64,000 bases of DNA from Sphingomonas montanisoli (lineage in GTDB: Bacteria > Pseudomonadota > Alphaproteobacteria > Sphingomonadales > Sphingomonadaceae). Shown piece after piece: positions 57,982-64,000 of the stretch. The position numbers and the translations under genes are program-made. The stretch is from positions 868,001 to 932,000 of the forward strand of contig NZ_VTOU01000003.1 of the NCBI RefSeq assembly GCF_008274695.1, in the 5' to 3' direction. The notes below the pieces were generated by a model. The model was given only the letters and a program-made list of their open reading frames with translations, did not search any database and was not told the origin of the DNA. The stretch's first letter is position 1. Every line of letters begins with the position of its first letter.

Positions 57982-58809
57982 ATGATCCGGCTTCACCTCC
58001 ACCTCCTGTCGGATTCGACTGGCGAGACGCTGGAAAATATCGCCAAGGCCGGTCTCGCCCAGTTCGAGAATGTCGAGACGATCAAGCATTTCTGGCCGAT
58101 GGTTCGATCGGTTGGTCATCTCGACCGGATCATGCTCGAAATCGCACAGCGTCCCGGGCTCGTCATCTTCACGCTTGTGAACAATGACGTGCGCCGCCGC
58201 CTTGAGACGCGCTGTCACGCGCTGGGCCTGCCGATCGTATCGGCTCTGGATCCGGTGATCGAAGCCCTGTCACGGCTGCTGGGGCAGGAGGCAATTGCGC
58301 GTCCGGGCAGGCAACACAGTCTCGACGCCGCCTATTTCGCGCGGGTCGACGCGATCCAATATACGATCGCACATGACGATGGGATCGCGTCGGAGGATTG
58401 GGAAGAGGCTGATATCGTCCTGGCCGGCGTCTCGCGATCGTCGAAGACGCCGACGTCGATCTACCTCGCCAATCGCGGCTATAAGGTCGCTAACATTCCG
58501 CTGGTGGTCGAATCCCCGCCGCCGCAAAGTCTGTTCACGCTTGTCCATCCGGTGATCGTCGGGCTGACGACCAGCCCCGAACGCCTGATCCAGATCCGCC
58601 GCAACCGGCTGCTCTCGCTCAATCAGATGCCCGAGACAGCTTATGTCGATCAGGAGGCGGTTGCTGCCGAACTCGCTTTCGCTCGCCGCATGTTCTCCGA
58701 TCAGGGGTGGCCGGTGATCGACGTGACCCGCCGATCGATCGAGGAGACCGCAGCGGCGATCATCAATCTGGTCAACGAAAAGTCCGGCGGCACAGGCGGG
58801 GGAATTTGA
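57982..58809 (+). CDS. ppsR: Pyruvate, water/phosphate dikinase regulatory protein (kinase-pyrophosphorylase)
   Basis: Adds and removes phosphate on PEP synthase or pyruvate phosphate dikinase (DUF299 family). The 275 residues contain HLLSDSTGETLENIAKAGLAQF near residue 7, HDDGIASEDWEEADIVLAGVSR near 130, the P-loop GVSRSSKTPTS near 150 and IGLTTSPERL-like VGLTTSPERLIQIRRNRL near 193. It is the first gene on the right side of the putative origin, the position of the homologous gene in Caulobacter. maf follows after 2 bases. Confidence 0.95.
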   Translation: MIRLHLHLLSDSTGETLENIAKAGLAQFENVETIKHFWPMVRSVGHLDRIMLEIAQRPGLVIFTLVNNDVRRRLETRCHALGLPIVSALDPVIEALSRLLGQEAIARPGRQHSLDAAYFARVDAIQYTIAHDDGIASEDWEEADIVLAGVSRSSKTPTSIYLANRGYKVANIPLVVESPPPQSLFTLVHPVIVGLTTSPERLIQIRRNRLLSLNQMPETAYVDQEAVAAELAFARRMFSDQGWPVIDVTRRSIEETAAAIINLVNEKSGGTGGGI

Positions 58810-58811
58810 GG

Positions 58812-59408
58812 ATGCGATTGATCCTGGCGTCCCAATCCGCCTCGCGCCGCGCGATGCTCGATGCTGCTGGCGTCCCGTTCGATGCGATGGCAGCGGCTGT
58901 GGATGAGGAATCGGCCAAATTGTCGCTGCGCGCCGAGGGCCGCGATGCCCGCGCGCTCGCCGATGCACTTGCCGAGCTCAAGGCGACGAAGCTCTCACGT
59001 AAATATCCCCAGGATCTCGTTCTCGGCTGCGACTCCACCGTCGCGCTCGACGATGGCGAGATGATCGACAAGGCGCCTACGCGCGAGGTGGCTGCCAATC
59101 TGCTTCGCCGAATGGCCGGCACGCGCCATCGCCTGTTCAGCGCTGCCGTGATCTGCGAGGGTGGTGCGCCGGTCTGGCGCTTCGTCGATGTCGCCAAGAT
59201 GCATATGCGCGCGATGAGCGACGCGTTCATCGACTCCTATCTGGACGCCGAATGGCCTGCGGTTTCGGGCTGCGTCGGCGGCTACCGGATCGAAGGGCCG
59301 GGCGTGCAGCTTTTCGACAAGATCGAGGGCAGTCAGTTCACGATCATGGGCCTGCCGCTGCTCCAGCTCCTCACCTATCTGCGCGATCGGGGAGTGATGC
59401 CGCGATGA
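58812..59408 (+). CDS. maf: Maf family nucleoside triphosphate pyrophosphatase
   Basis: House-cleaning enzyme that hydrolyses modified or canonical NTPs. The 198-residue product has LILASQSASRRAMLDAAGVPF at the N terminus (S-x-S-x-R-R loop), DLVLGCDSTVALDD near 69 with the catalytic aspartate, and HRLFSAAVICEGG near 105. It belongs to the YceF-like side of the family rather than YhdE, judging by GCDSTV. It lies between ppsR and aroE; aroE overlaps by ATGA. Confidence 0.94.
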   Translation: MRLILASQSASRRAMLDAAGVPFDAMAAAVDEESAKLSLRAEGRDARALADALAELKATKLSRKYPQDLVLGCDSTVALDDGEMIDKAPTREVAANLLRRMAGTRHRLFSAAVICEGGAPVWRFVDVAKMHMRAMSDAFIDSYLDAEWPAVSGCVGGYRIEGPGVQLFDKIEGSQFTIMGLPLLQLLTYLRDRGVMPR

Positions 59409-60277
59409 AGCCCCTTCGACCCAGCTCAGGGCAGGCCTATGCGGAGGTGATCGGCGATCCGATCGCTCATTCGAAATCACCGCTGATCCATCGCCATTGG
59501 CTCAGGCTTGCCGGCATCGACGCCGATTATGTCGCGACCCACGTGAAGCCGGACGAACTGGCCGGCTATCTCGCCAGCCGTCGCGCCGACCCGCAATGGC
59601 GGGGGTGCAACGTCACGATCCCGCACAAGCAGGCGATCATGCCTTTGCTCGACCGCATCGATCCGGCCGCAGAGCGGATCGGCGCAGTCAACTGCGTCGT
59701 GCCAGAAGGCGACGAGCTGGTGGGCTACAACACCGACTATGCCGGCTTCCTCGAGCCGCTCCAGCCGATGCTGGCCGACACCCACCTGTTTCACATGGCA
59801 CGGATCTTCGGCGCGGGTGGTGCCGCCAAGGCGGTTGCGCTCGCTCTGCACGATCGGGGATTCACGATCGTGGTGGGTGCGCGCAATCTCGATCAGGCGC
59901 GGGCGTTGCGCGCCAATTTCGCGCCCGACGACAAATTGATTGCGCCGCTCGATCATTTCGCGACGCCGATCGATTTCAACTGGGATGATCGCGAAGGGAT
60001 CCTCGACGTCGTCGTCAACACGACGAGCCTGGGCATGAAGGGCTATCCACCGCTGCCGCTCGATTTCAGCCACGTCCCGCCGAACGCGATCATCTACGAC
60101 ATCGTCTATGCCCCGCTCGAAACCCCATTGCTGGCCGAGGCGAGGCGGCGCGGTTTGCATACGATCAACGGGCTGGCGATGCTGATCGGTCAGGCGGCCG
60201 ACGCTTTTCGCCGATTCTATGGCGTCGATGCACCGCGCGGTCAGGACGACGCGCTCCAGGCCAAATTGATCGCATGA
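59405..60277 (+). CDS. aroE: Shikimate dehydrogenase
   Basis: Reduces 3-dehydroshikimate with NADPH for aromatic amino-acid synthesis. The 290 residues have AEVIGDPIAHSKSPLIHRHW near residue 13, NVTIPHKQAIMPLLDRI near 71 with the catalytic lysine, GYNTDYAGFLE near 108 (aspartate), the nucleotide loop GAGGAAKAVALAL and VVNTTSLGMKG. Residues 3-11 (PLRPSSGQA) before the conserved start are encoded by a dispersed-repeat fragment. It overlaps maf and coaE by 4 bases each. Confidence 0.96.
   Translation: MKPLRPSSGQAYAEVIGDPIAHSKSPLIHRHWLRLAGIDADYVATHVKPDELAGYLASRRADPQWRGCNVTIPHKQAIMPLLDRIDPAAERIGAVNCVVPEGDELVGYNTDYAGFLEPLQPMLADTHLFHMARIFGAGGAAKAVALALHDRGFTIVVGARNLDQARALRANFAPDDKLIAPLDHFATPIDFNWDDREGILDVVVNTTSLGMKGYPPLPLDFSHVPPNAIIYDIVYAPLETPLLAEARRRGLHTINGLAMLIGQAADAFRRFYGVDAPRGQDDALQAKLIA
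59411..59436. repeat. Dispersed repeat fragment inside aroE (CCCTTCGACC-AGCTCAGGG)
   Basis: CCCCTTCGACCCAGCTCAGGG followed by CAGGCC, one arm of a palindromic repeat common in alpha- and betaproteobacterial intergenic regions. Here it lies in frame at the 5' end of aroE and supplies residues that homologues lack. Confidence 0.65.
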
Positions 60278-60915
60278 TCATTCTGGGGCTCACCGGGTCC
60301 ATCGGCATGGGCAAATCGACCGTGTCGAAGATGGCGCGGCGGCTGGGTGTCCCCGTTTATGATGCGGATGCCGAGGTCCATCGGCTGCAGGGGCCGGGTG
60401 GAAAGCTGGTCGACGCGATCGACGCGCTCTTCCCGGGCGTAGGGGGCGAAGCGGGAATCGATCGCGTCGCGCTCGGCCGGCATGTGCTGGGGGACAAGAG
60501 CGCGCTCGCCAGACTCGAACGACTCATCCATCCCGTCCTCGTCGAGTCGCGCCGCCAGTTCCTGCGCCGGCATCGATCGCGCCGAGTCGTAATCCTCGAC
60601 GTGCCGCTCCTGTTCGAAAAAGGGGGGTGGCGTTCGGTCGATGCATCGGTGGTCGTATCGGCCCCGGCGTGGAAGCAGGCGCGGCGCGTACTCGCCCGGC
60701 CCAATATGAACCCGTTGAAATTGCGTAATATCCGGCAGCTTCAGATGCCCGATCACGTCAAGCGGGCGCGCGCCGACTTCGTGATCGACAATGGCGGATC
60801 GGTTCATCGCACCATGTCACAGCTTCGTCATCTGCTGGCTTGCGTGTCGGCAAATGGAGTCCGATATTGTCGCTCATGCGGGAAATCGTCTTCGACACCG
60901 AAACGACCGGCCTGA
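60274..60915 (+). CDS. coaE: Dephospho-CoA kinase
   Basis: Last step of coenzyme A synthesis. The 213-residue product has Walker A LTGSIGMGKSTVSKM near residue 6, VYDADAEVHRL near 28 with the catalytic aspartate, and VVILDVPLLFEKGGW near 105. The core ends near 195; the tail (VSANGVRYCRSCGK) is translated from the start of dnaQ, giving a 40-base overlap. It overlaps aroE by ATGA. Confidence 0.95.
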   Translation: MIILGLTGSIGMGKSTVSKMARRLGVPVYDADAEVHRLQGPGGKLVDAIDALFPGVGGEAGIDRVALGRHVLGDKSALARLERLIHPVLVESRRQFLRRHRSRRVVILDVPLLFEKGGWRSVDASVVVSAPAWKQARRVLARPNMNPLKLRNIRQLQMPDHVKRARADFVIDNGGSVHRTMSQLRHLLACVSANGVRYCRSCGKSSSTPKRPA

Positions 60916-61583
60916 ACCCTGCCACCGGGGATCGGCTGGTGGAGATCGGCTGTATCGAAATCATCAACCGGGTCGAAACCGGCAACAGCTTCCACTGCTA
61001 TTTCAACCCCGAACGGTTCATGCCGGCGGAGGCGGAGGCGGTGCATGGCCTGTCCGATCGCTTCCTTTCGGATAAGCCGCTGTTCGCCAGCCAGGCGCTC
61101 GCCTTGCTCGAATTCATCGGCGATGCGCCGCTCGTTGCGCACAATGCGACCTTCGATTTCGGCTTTTTGAACGCCGAACTATCGGCCGCAGGGCACGAAC
61201 CCATCTGCCTGACGCGGATGGTCGATACGCTTGCGATCGCGCGCAAGGCGCACCCGGGCGCCAAGCACAGCCTCGATGCGCTGTGCAGCCGCTATGGAAT
61301 CGATCGCAGCCACCGCGTGAAGCATGGTGCGCTGCTCGATGCGCAATTGCTCGCCCAACTCTATGTCGAGTTGACCGGCGGTCGCCAGATCGGTCTTGGT
61401 CTCAAGGTCGATACGCTCGTCGCGACGTCCGAACTGATCGTTGCGACCCAGATTCGCACCGCGCCCGCTGTTTTCCGGGCGCCGCGCCCCCATATGGCAA
61501 GTAAGGAGGAACTCGAAAGGCATCATGCGTTTATTCAAGGGCTTACGTCGGCCCTCTGGTTGGAGGACGCCGTCGCAAGCTGA
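60876..61583 (+). CDS. dnaQ: DNA polymerase III epsilon subunit (proofreading exonuclease)
   Basis: 3'-5' exonuclease of the replicase. The 235 residues have Exo I IVFDTETTGLNP at the N terminus (D-x-E), Exo II VAHNATFDFGFLNAEL near 87 and Exo III SHRVKHGALLDAQLLA near 140 with the H-x-x-x-x-D motif. The C-terminal tail probably contacts the alpha subunit. ATG 60876 is the first before DTETTG and overlaps coaE by 40 bases. dnaQ near the origin matches Caulobacter. Confidence 0.96.
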   Translation: MREIVFDTETTGLNPATGDRLVEIGCIEIINRVETGNSFHCYFNPERFMPAEAEAVHGLSDRFLSDKPLFASQALALLEFIGDAPLVAHNATFDFGFLNAELSAAGHEPICLTRMVDTLAIARKAHPGAKHSLDALCSRYGIDRSHRVKHGALLDAQLLAQLYVELTGGRQIGLGLKVDTLVATSELIVATQIRTAPAVFRAPRPHMASKEELERHHAFIQGLTSALWLEDAVAS

Positions 61584-61648
61584 CCCAAGGCAGGCACCGG
61601 CATCATCGGGTCTGCCCAATGACTGCCAAAGCAGACTGGAGGTTGGAA

Positions 61649-62224
61649 ATGGACATCCGTGTTTCGGGACATCAGGTCGAAACTGGTGAGGCTCTGCGAA
61701 CCCATGTCGAGGATCGGCTACAGGCCATCGCCGACAAGTATTTTTCCCGCAGTATCTCGGCACACGTCACCTTCGGTCGAGGGCAACATGGTAACGGCTT
61801 CGGCTGTGACATTGTCGCCCACGTCATGCAGGGCGTGATCCTGAAGGGCCATGGCAGCGCGATGGACGCGCACCCCGCCTTCGATCAGGCGGCCGATCGC
61901 ATCGAAACCCAGCTGCGCCGCTACATGAAGCGGCTGAAGGATCGCCACAGCGCGCAGCCCAATGGCGCCCTCAACGGCATCGACGACAATGCCGGCTATA
62001 CGGTGTTCGAATCCCCGGTTGAGGAGGAGGTCGATAACGACAATCCGCTGATCATCGCCGAAACCCGCGTCGACGTGCCCGATGCCAGTGTTTCGGACGC
62101 GGTGATGATGCTCGATCTTCGCAACACCAATGCTCTGCTGTTCAAAAATAGCGGTACGGGAACCTTCAATATGGTGTATCGGCGCACCGATGGATCGATC
62201 GGCTGGGTGGAGCCCTCCCGATAG
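61649..62224 (+). CDS. hpf: Ribosome hibernation promoting factor, long form
   Basis: Blocks and dimerises idle ribosomes. The 191-residue product has the N-terminal domain MDIRVSGHQVETGEALRTHV and KYFSRSISAHVTF (residues 1-100) and the C-terminal dimerisation domain from about 135 (VSDAVMMLDLRNTNALLFKN, FNMVYRRTDGSIGWVEP), so it is the long HPF of alphaproteobacteria rather than short HPF/YfiA. CTGGAGG precedes the ATG by about 6 bases. ptsN follows after 28 bases, as in the rpoN-hpf-ptsN cluster, but rpoN is not here. Confidence 0.96.
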   Translation: MDIRVSGHQVETGEALRTHVEDRLQAIADKYFSRSISAHVTFGRGQHGNGFGCDIVAHVMQGVILKGHGSAMDAHPAFDQAADRIETQLRRYMKRLKDRHSAQPNGALNGIDDNAGYTVFESPVEEEVDNDNPLIIAETRVDVPDASVSDAVMMLDLRNTNALLFKNSGTGTFNMVYRRTDGSIGWVEPSR

Positions 62225-62252
62225 GCCCGAAGGAAGTATTGCAGCACCGCGA

Positions 62253-62738
62253 ATGACCATTGCCCGATCGATGGATGATCTGAGCGACCTGCTCGTGCCG
62301 CAGGCGGTGCAGCAGGGGCTCACCGTCCCCAACAAAAAGGCGTTATTCCAACAGCTTGGCGGTGTTGCCGCCAAGCTGATTGGAAGTGATGCGCGCACGA
62401 TCGTCGATCGGCTGTCCGAACGCGAACGGTTGGGGCCGACCGGATTCGGCGATGGCGTGGCGATTCCGCACGGCAAGATCGAGGGACTCGATCGCGTCGT
62501 GGGGCTGTTCGCGCGCCTCGCGACGCCGATCGATTTCGCCGCGATCGACGATCTGCCTGTCGATCTGGTCTTCGTGCTGCTGTCCCCCGTCGATGCGGGG
62601 GTCGAGCATCTCAAGGCGCTTGCCCGCGTCAGCCGTAGGATGCGCGACAAGGGTTTCGTGGCCAAGCTGCGCGGCGCCGGGACGGACGACGCGCTCTACG
62701 CGCTGTTCGCGAGCGGCGAAGCGCGCGACGCGGCCTGA
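62253..62738 (+). CDS. ptsN: Nitrogen-regulatory PTS enzyme IIA (IIA-Ntr)
   Basis: Phosphorylated regulator of nitrogen, potassium and stringent-response control. The 161 residues have the active-site histidine in GDGVAIPHGKIEGL near residue 73, preceded by NKKALFQQLGGVAAKL, and VFVLLSPVDAGVEHLKALARVSR near 110. ATG 62253 and ATG 62271 are both possible. Downstream of hpf; the thioesterase GTG follows the stop directly. Confidence 0.95.
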   Translation: MTIARSMDDLSDLLVPQAVQQGLTVPNKKALFQQLGGVAAKLIGSDARTIVDRLSERERLGPTGFGDGVAIPHGKIEGLDRVVGLFARLATPIDFAAIDDLPVDLVFVLLSPVDAGVEHLKALARVSRRMRDKGFVAKLRGAGTDDALYALFASGEARDAA

Positions 62739-62739
62739 C

Positions 62740-63201
62740 GTGGCAACGCCACCGCCTTCGGGCGCCGCAGCGCACTATCGCGCGCTTGAATCGCTCTACG
62801 CAGCGGCGCCGATCAACCAGTTGTTCAAGTCGCGCCTCGAAATCGTCGAGGAAGGCTTCGCGCGGATCCATTTCGTCGTCGACGAGACGGTCTATCACGC
62901 CGCCGGCGCGGTGCACGGCACCACCTATTTCAAGATGCTCGACGATGCCGCTTTCTATGCGGCCAACAGCCTGGTCAGCGATTATTTCCTCCTGACGACG
63001 GCCTTCAATCTGCTGCTCACCCGCCCGATTCATGCCGGCCCGCTTGTGGCCGAAGGACGCTGGGTCAGCGGTAAGCGGCGCGTTTTTGTCGCCGACGCCC
63101 GGCTGGTTGATGCGGAGGGCGAAGAGGTCGCGCGTGGCACCGGTACCTTCATGCGATCGCGCATCGCGCTCGCGGGCCTGCCGGGCTACCGCCAGAAATG
63201 A
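62740..63201 (+). CDS. PaaI-like hot-dog thioesterase
   Basis: A 153-residue single hot-dog protein. HGTTYFKMLDDAAFYAANSLV near residue 65 matches the central helix of PaaI-type acyl-CoA thioesterases (aspartate in LDDAA), followed by strands LLTTAFNLLLTRPIHAGPLVAEGRWV and VARGTGTFMRS. Substrate unknown. The only start is GTG 62740, one base after the ptsN stop, so it is coupled to ptsN; the DUF1491 gene overlaps its end by ATGA. Confidence 0.87.
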   Translation: MATPPPSGAAAHYRALESLYAAAPINQLFKSRLEIVEEGFARIHFVVDETVYHAAGAVHGTTYFKMLDDAAFYAANSLVSDYFLLTTAFNLLLTRPIHAGPLVAEGRWVSGKRRVFVADARLVDAEGEEVARGTGTFMRSRIALAGLPGYRQK

Positions 63202-63527
63202 TCGAGCCGCGCGCGGCGTCCGCGCTGCTCGTGTCCGCCTTGATTCGCAGGATTCAGGATGATGGCGGATCGGCGATGGTTCTGGCGCGCGGCGACGAGA
63301 TTGCCGGTTCGATCATCGTCGCGCTCGCCGATCGCGGCGTTCCGCTCGGCCTGGTCGAGCGCGTCTGGCGATTCGAGGGCGGATTCGGCCTCGACAGCGT
63401 CGGCCCGACCGATCCGATCGACCAAACCGACTATATCGCCCGCCGCCGCCGCACCGATCCCGATCTCTGGGTGATCGAGGCCGATCATCGCGATGCGCGG
63501 GCTATTGCCGAGGCGTTGCTGGCCTGA
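63198..63527 (+). CDS. DUF1491 family protein
   Basis: A 109-residue protein with the DUF1491 features: SALIRRIQDDGGSAMVLARGDEIAGSIIV at the start, the tryptophan-rich WRFEGGFG in the middle and RRRRTDPDLWVIEADHRD at the end. A small alpha/beta protein with no assigned activity. It overlaps the thioesterase gene by 4 bases and ends the rightward run from hpf; a repeat follows. Confidence 0.92.
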   Translation: MIEPRAASALLVSALIRRIQDDGGSAMVLARGDEIAGSIIVALADRGVPLGLVERVWRFEGGFGLDSVGPTDPIDQTDYIARRRRTDPDLWVIEADHRDARAIAEALLA

Positions 63528-63536
63528 AGCCAGATC

Positions 63537-63619
63537 CGTCATTGCGAGCGTAGCGAAGCAATCCACTCTGCAGTTCGGAATGGATTGCCGCGTCGCCTCC
63601 GGCTCCTCGCAATGACGAG
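63537..63619. repeat. Dispersed palindrome family 4, copy 2
   Basis: CGTCATTGCGAG at the left and CTCGCAATGACG at the right are perfect inverted ends; AGCAATCCACTCTGCAGTTCGG and GGATTGC lie inside. It is related to 34501-34600 but lacks that copy's CCCCGGACTTG hairpin. It fills the gap before the LexA box of mmcB. Confidence 0.9.
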
Positions 63620-63628
63620 GTGGAAGAA

Positions 63629-63643
63629 GTTCCGCAAATGTTC
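63629..63643 (+). promoter_or_regulatory. LexA (SOS) box upstream of mmcB
   Basis: GTTC-CGCAAAT-GTTC, an exact GTTC-N7-GTTC match, 12 bases before the mmcB ATG. Caulobacter mmcB is a known LexA-controlled gene, so the pairing of site and gene is strong support for both. Confidence 0.85.
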
Positions 63644-63655
63644 TAAATAACGCGG

Positions 63656-64000
63656 ATGGCCAGCCTTCCCGCCGACATCGATCCGACTCTCGCGCCGCTC
63701 GTCGCGCTCGATGTCGCGCGAGGTGTAGCGAAGTTGTTCCTGCGTGCCGAATTGATGCCGATGCCCGAAGTGCCGTTGGGCAATGGCCGCCGTGCCGATC
63801 TGATGGCGATCGATCCCAAAGGGTGCATCACGATTGTCGAGATCAAGGTGTCGCGCGCCGATCTGCTCGGTGACGCGAAGTGGCCGGACTATCTCGACTT
63901 TTGCGATCGCTATTTCTGGGCAGTACCGGCCGGGTTCGATCTCAGCCCGTTCGACGATCCCGCCTTCCGCCCCGACATTGCCGGTCTGATCGTCGCCGAT
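63656..64000 (+). CDS. mmcB: MmcB family DNA repair protein (partial, cut by right edge)
   Basis: The first 115 residues are in view. DVARGVAKLFLRAELMPMPEVPLGNGRRADLMAIDPKG and TIVEIKVSRADLLGDAKWPDY give a PD-(D/E)XK nuclease core (aspartate in RADLM, E-x-K in VEIK), the pattern of MmcB, which in Caulobacter helps survive mitomycin C. The C-terminal part (YLDFCDRYFWAVPAGFDLSPF) is also typical. ATG 63656 is 12 bases after the SOS box, so the leader is very short. No Shine-Dalgarno sequence is apparent. Confidence 0.9.
   Translation, partial: MASLPADIDPTLAPLVALDVARGVAKLFLRAELMPMPEVPLGNGRRADLMAIDPKGCITIVEIKVSRADLLGDAKWPDYLDFCDRYFWAVPAGFDLSPFDDPAFRPDIAGLIVAD

Overview
The window is a gene-dense, high-GC stretch of a bacterial chromosome. 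It looks like an alphaproteobacterium of the Sphingomonadales. The reasons are the protein families (DUF6489, DUF3576, DUF1491, MmcB, HemJ, a PEP-CTERM choice-of-anchor A protein), LexA boxes of the alphaproteobacterial GTTC-N7-GTTC type, a cluster of GANTC (CcrM-type) sites, and the order hemE / origin / ppsR-maf-aroE-coaE-dnaQ, which is the Caulobacter order around its origin. No rRNA, tRNA, CRISPR array, prophage or classical insertion sequence was recognised. Family assignments are from memory of motifs and gene order; no search was run.

Layout. 1-10.9 kb: a cut-off EF-hand protein, argG, a membrane glycosyltransferase, a GST-like protein, an ABC-F ATPase, a small repeat-bounded element carrying a DUF559 nuclease gene behind a LexA-box promoter, a secreted protein, acs, cytochrome b561 and tesB. 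11-20.4 kb: thrS-infC (infC probably starts at ATA), then on the minus strand a Pr6Pr membrane protein, a VOC protein, glnD and mutS. 20.5-27.4 kb: maeB, a decayed GNAT gene, a secreted protein, recF and gyrB. 27.5-40.3 kb: mixed metabolism, including DUF188, DedA, a DODA-like dioxygenase, a TlpA lipoprotein divergent from argH-lptM-lysA-galU, an aldo-keto reductase, a truncated siroheme synthase, CorA/ZntB, HIBCH-YggS, a ThiE-like protein and a small beta-barrel. 40.5-45.1 kb: a DUF3576 lipoprotein, leuS, lptE and holA.

45-64 kb is the origin-centromere domain. mnmE, mnmG, rsmG, parA and parB run leftward with three parS-like sites at 47.3, 47.9 and 49.3 kb. After an interlude (dienelactone hydrolase, Qor, choice-of-anchor A, TerC), rho, hemJ and hemE also run leftward. 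A 300-bp gene-free interval (57682-57981) holds two perfect DnaA boxes, one near-perfect box and six GANTC sites, and is the putative oriC. From there to the right edge every gene runs rightward: ppsR, maf, aroE, coaE, dnaQ, hpf, ptsN, a thioesterase, DUF1491 and mmcB. Genes flanking the origin are therefore co-oriented with the two replication forks, and parS lies about 10 kb from the origin.

The least-explained structure is a family of paired inverted repeats. Two copies (1519-1645, 9346-9468) are short inverted pairs about 125 bp long with a 25-bp spacer. A third pair (6198-6660) is related in plan and encloses a DUF559 endonuclease gene. This resembles REPIN/RAYT systems, but with a nuclease of the Vsr-like fold in place of the transposase. 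Four other families of dispersed palindromes occupy most remaining intergenic gaps.
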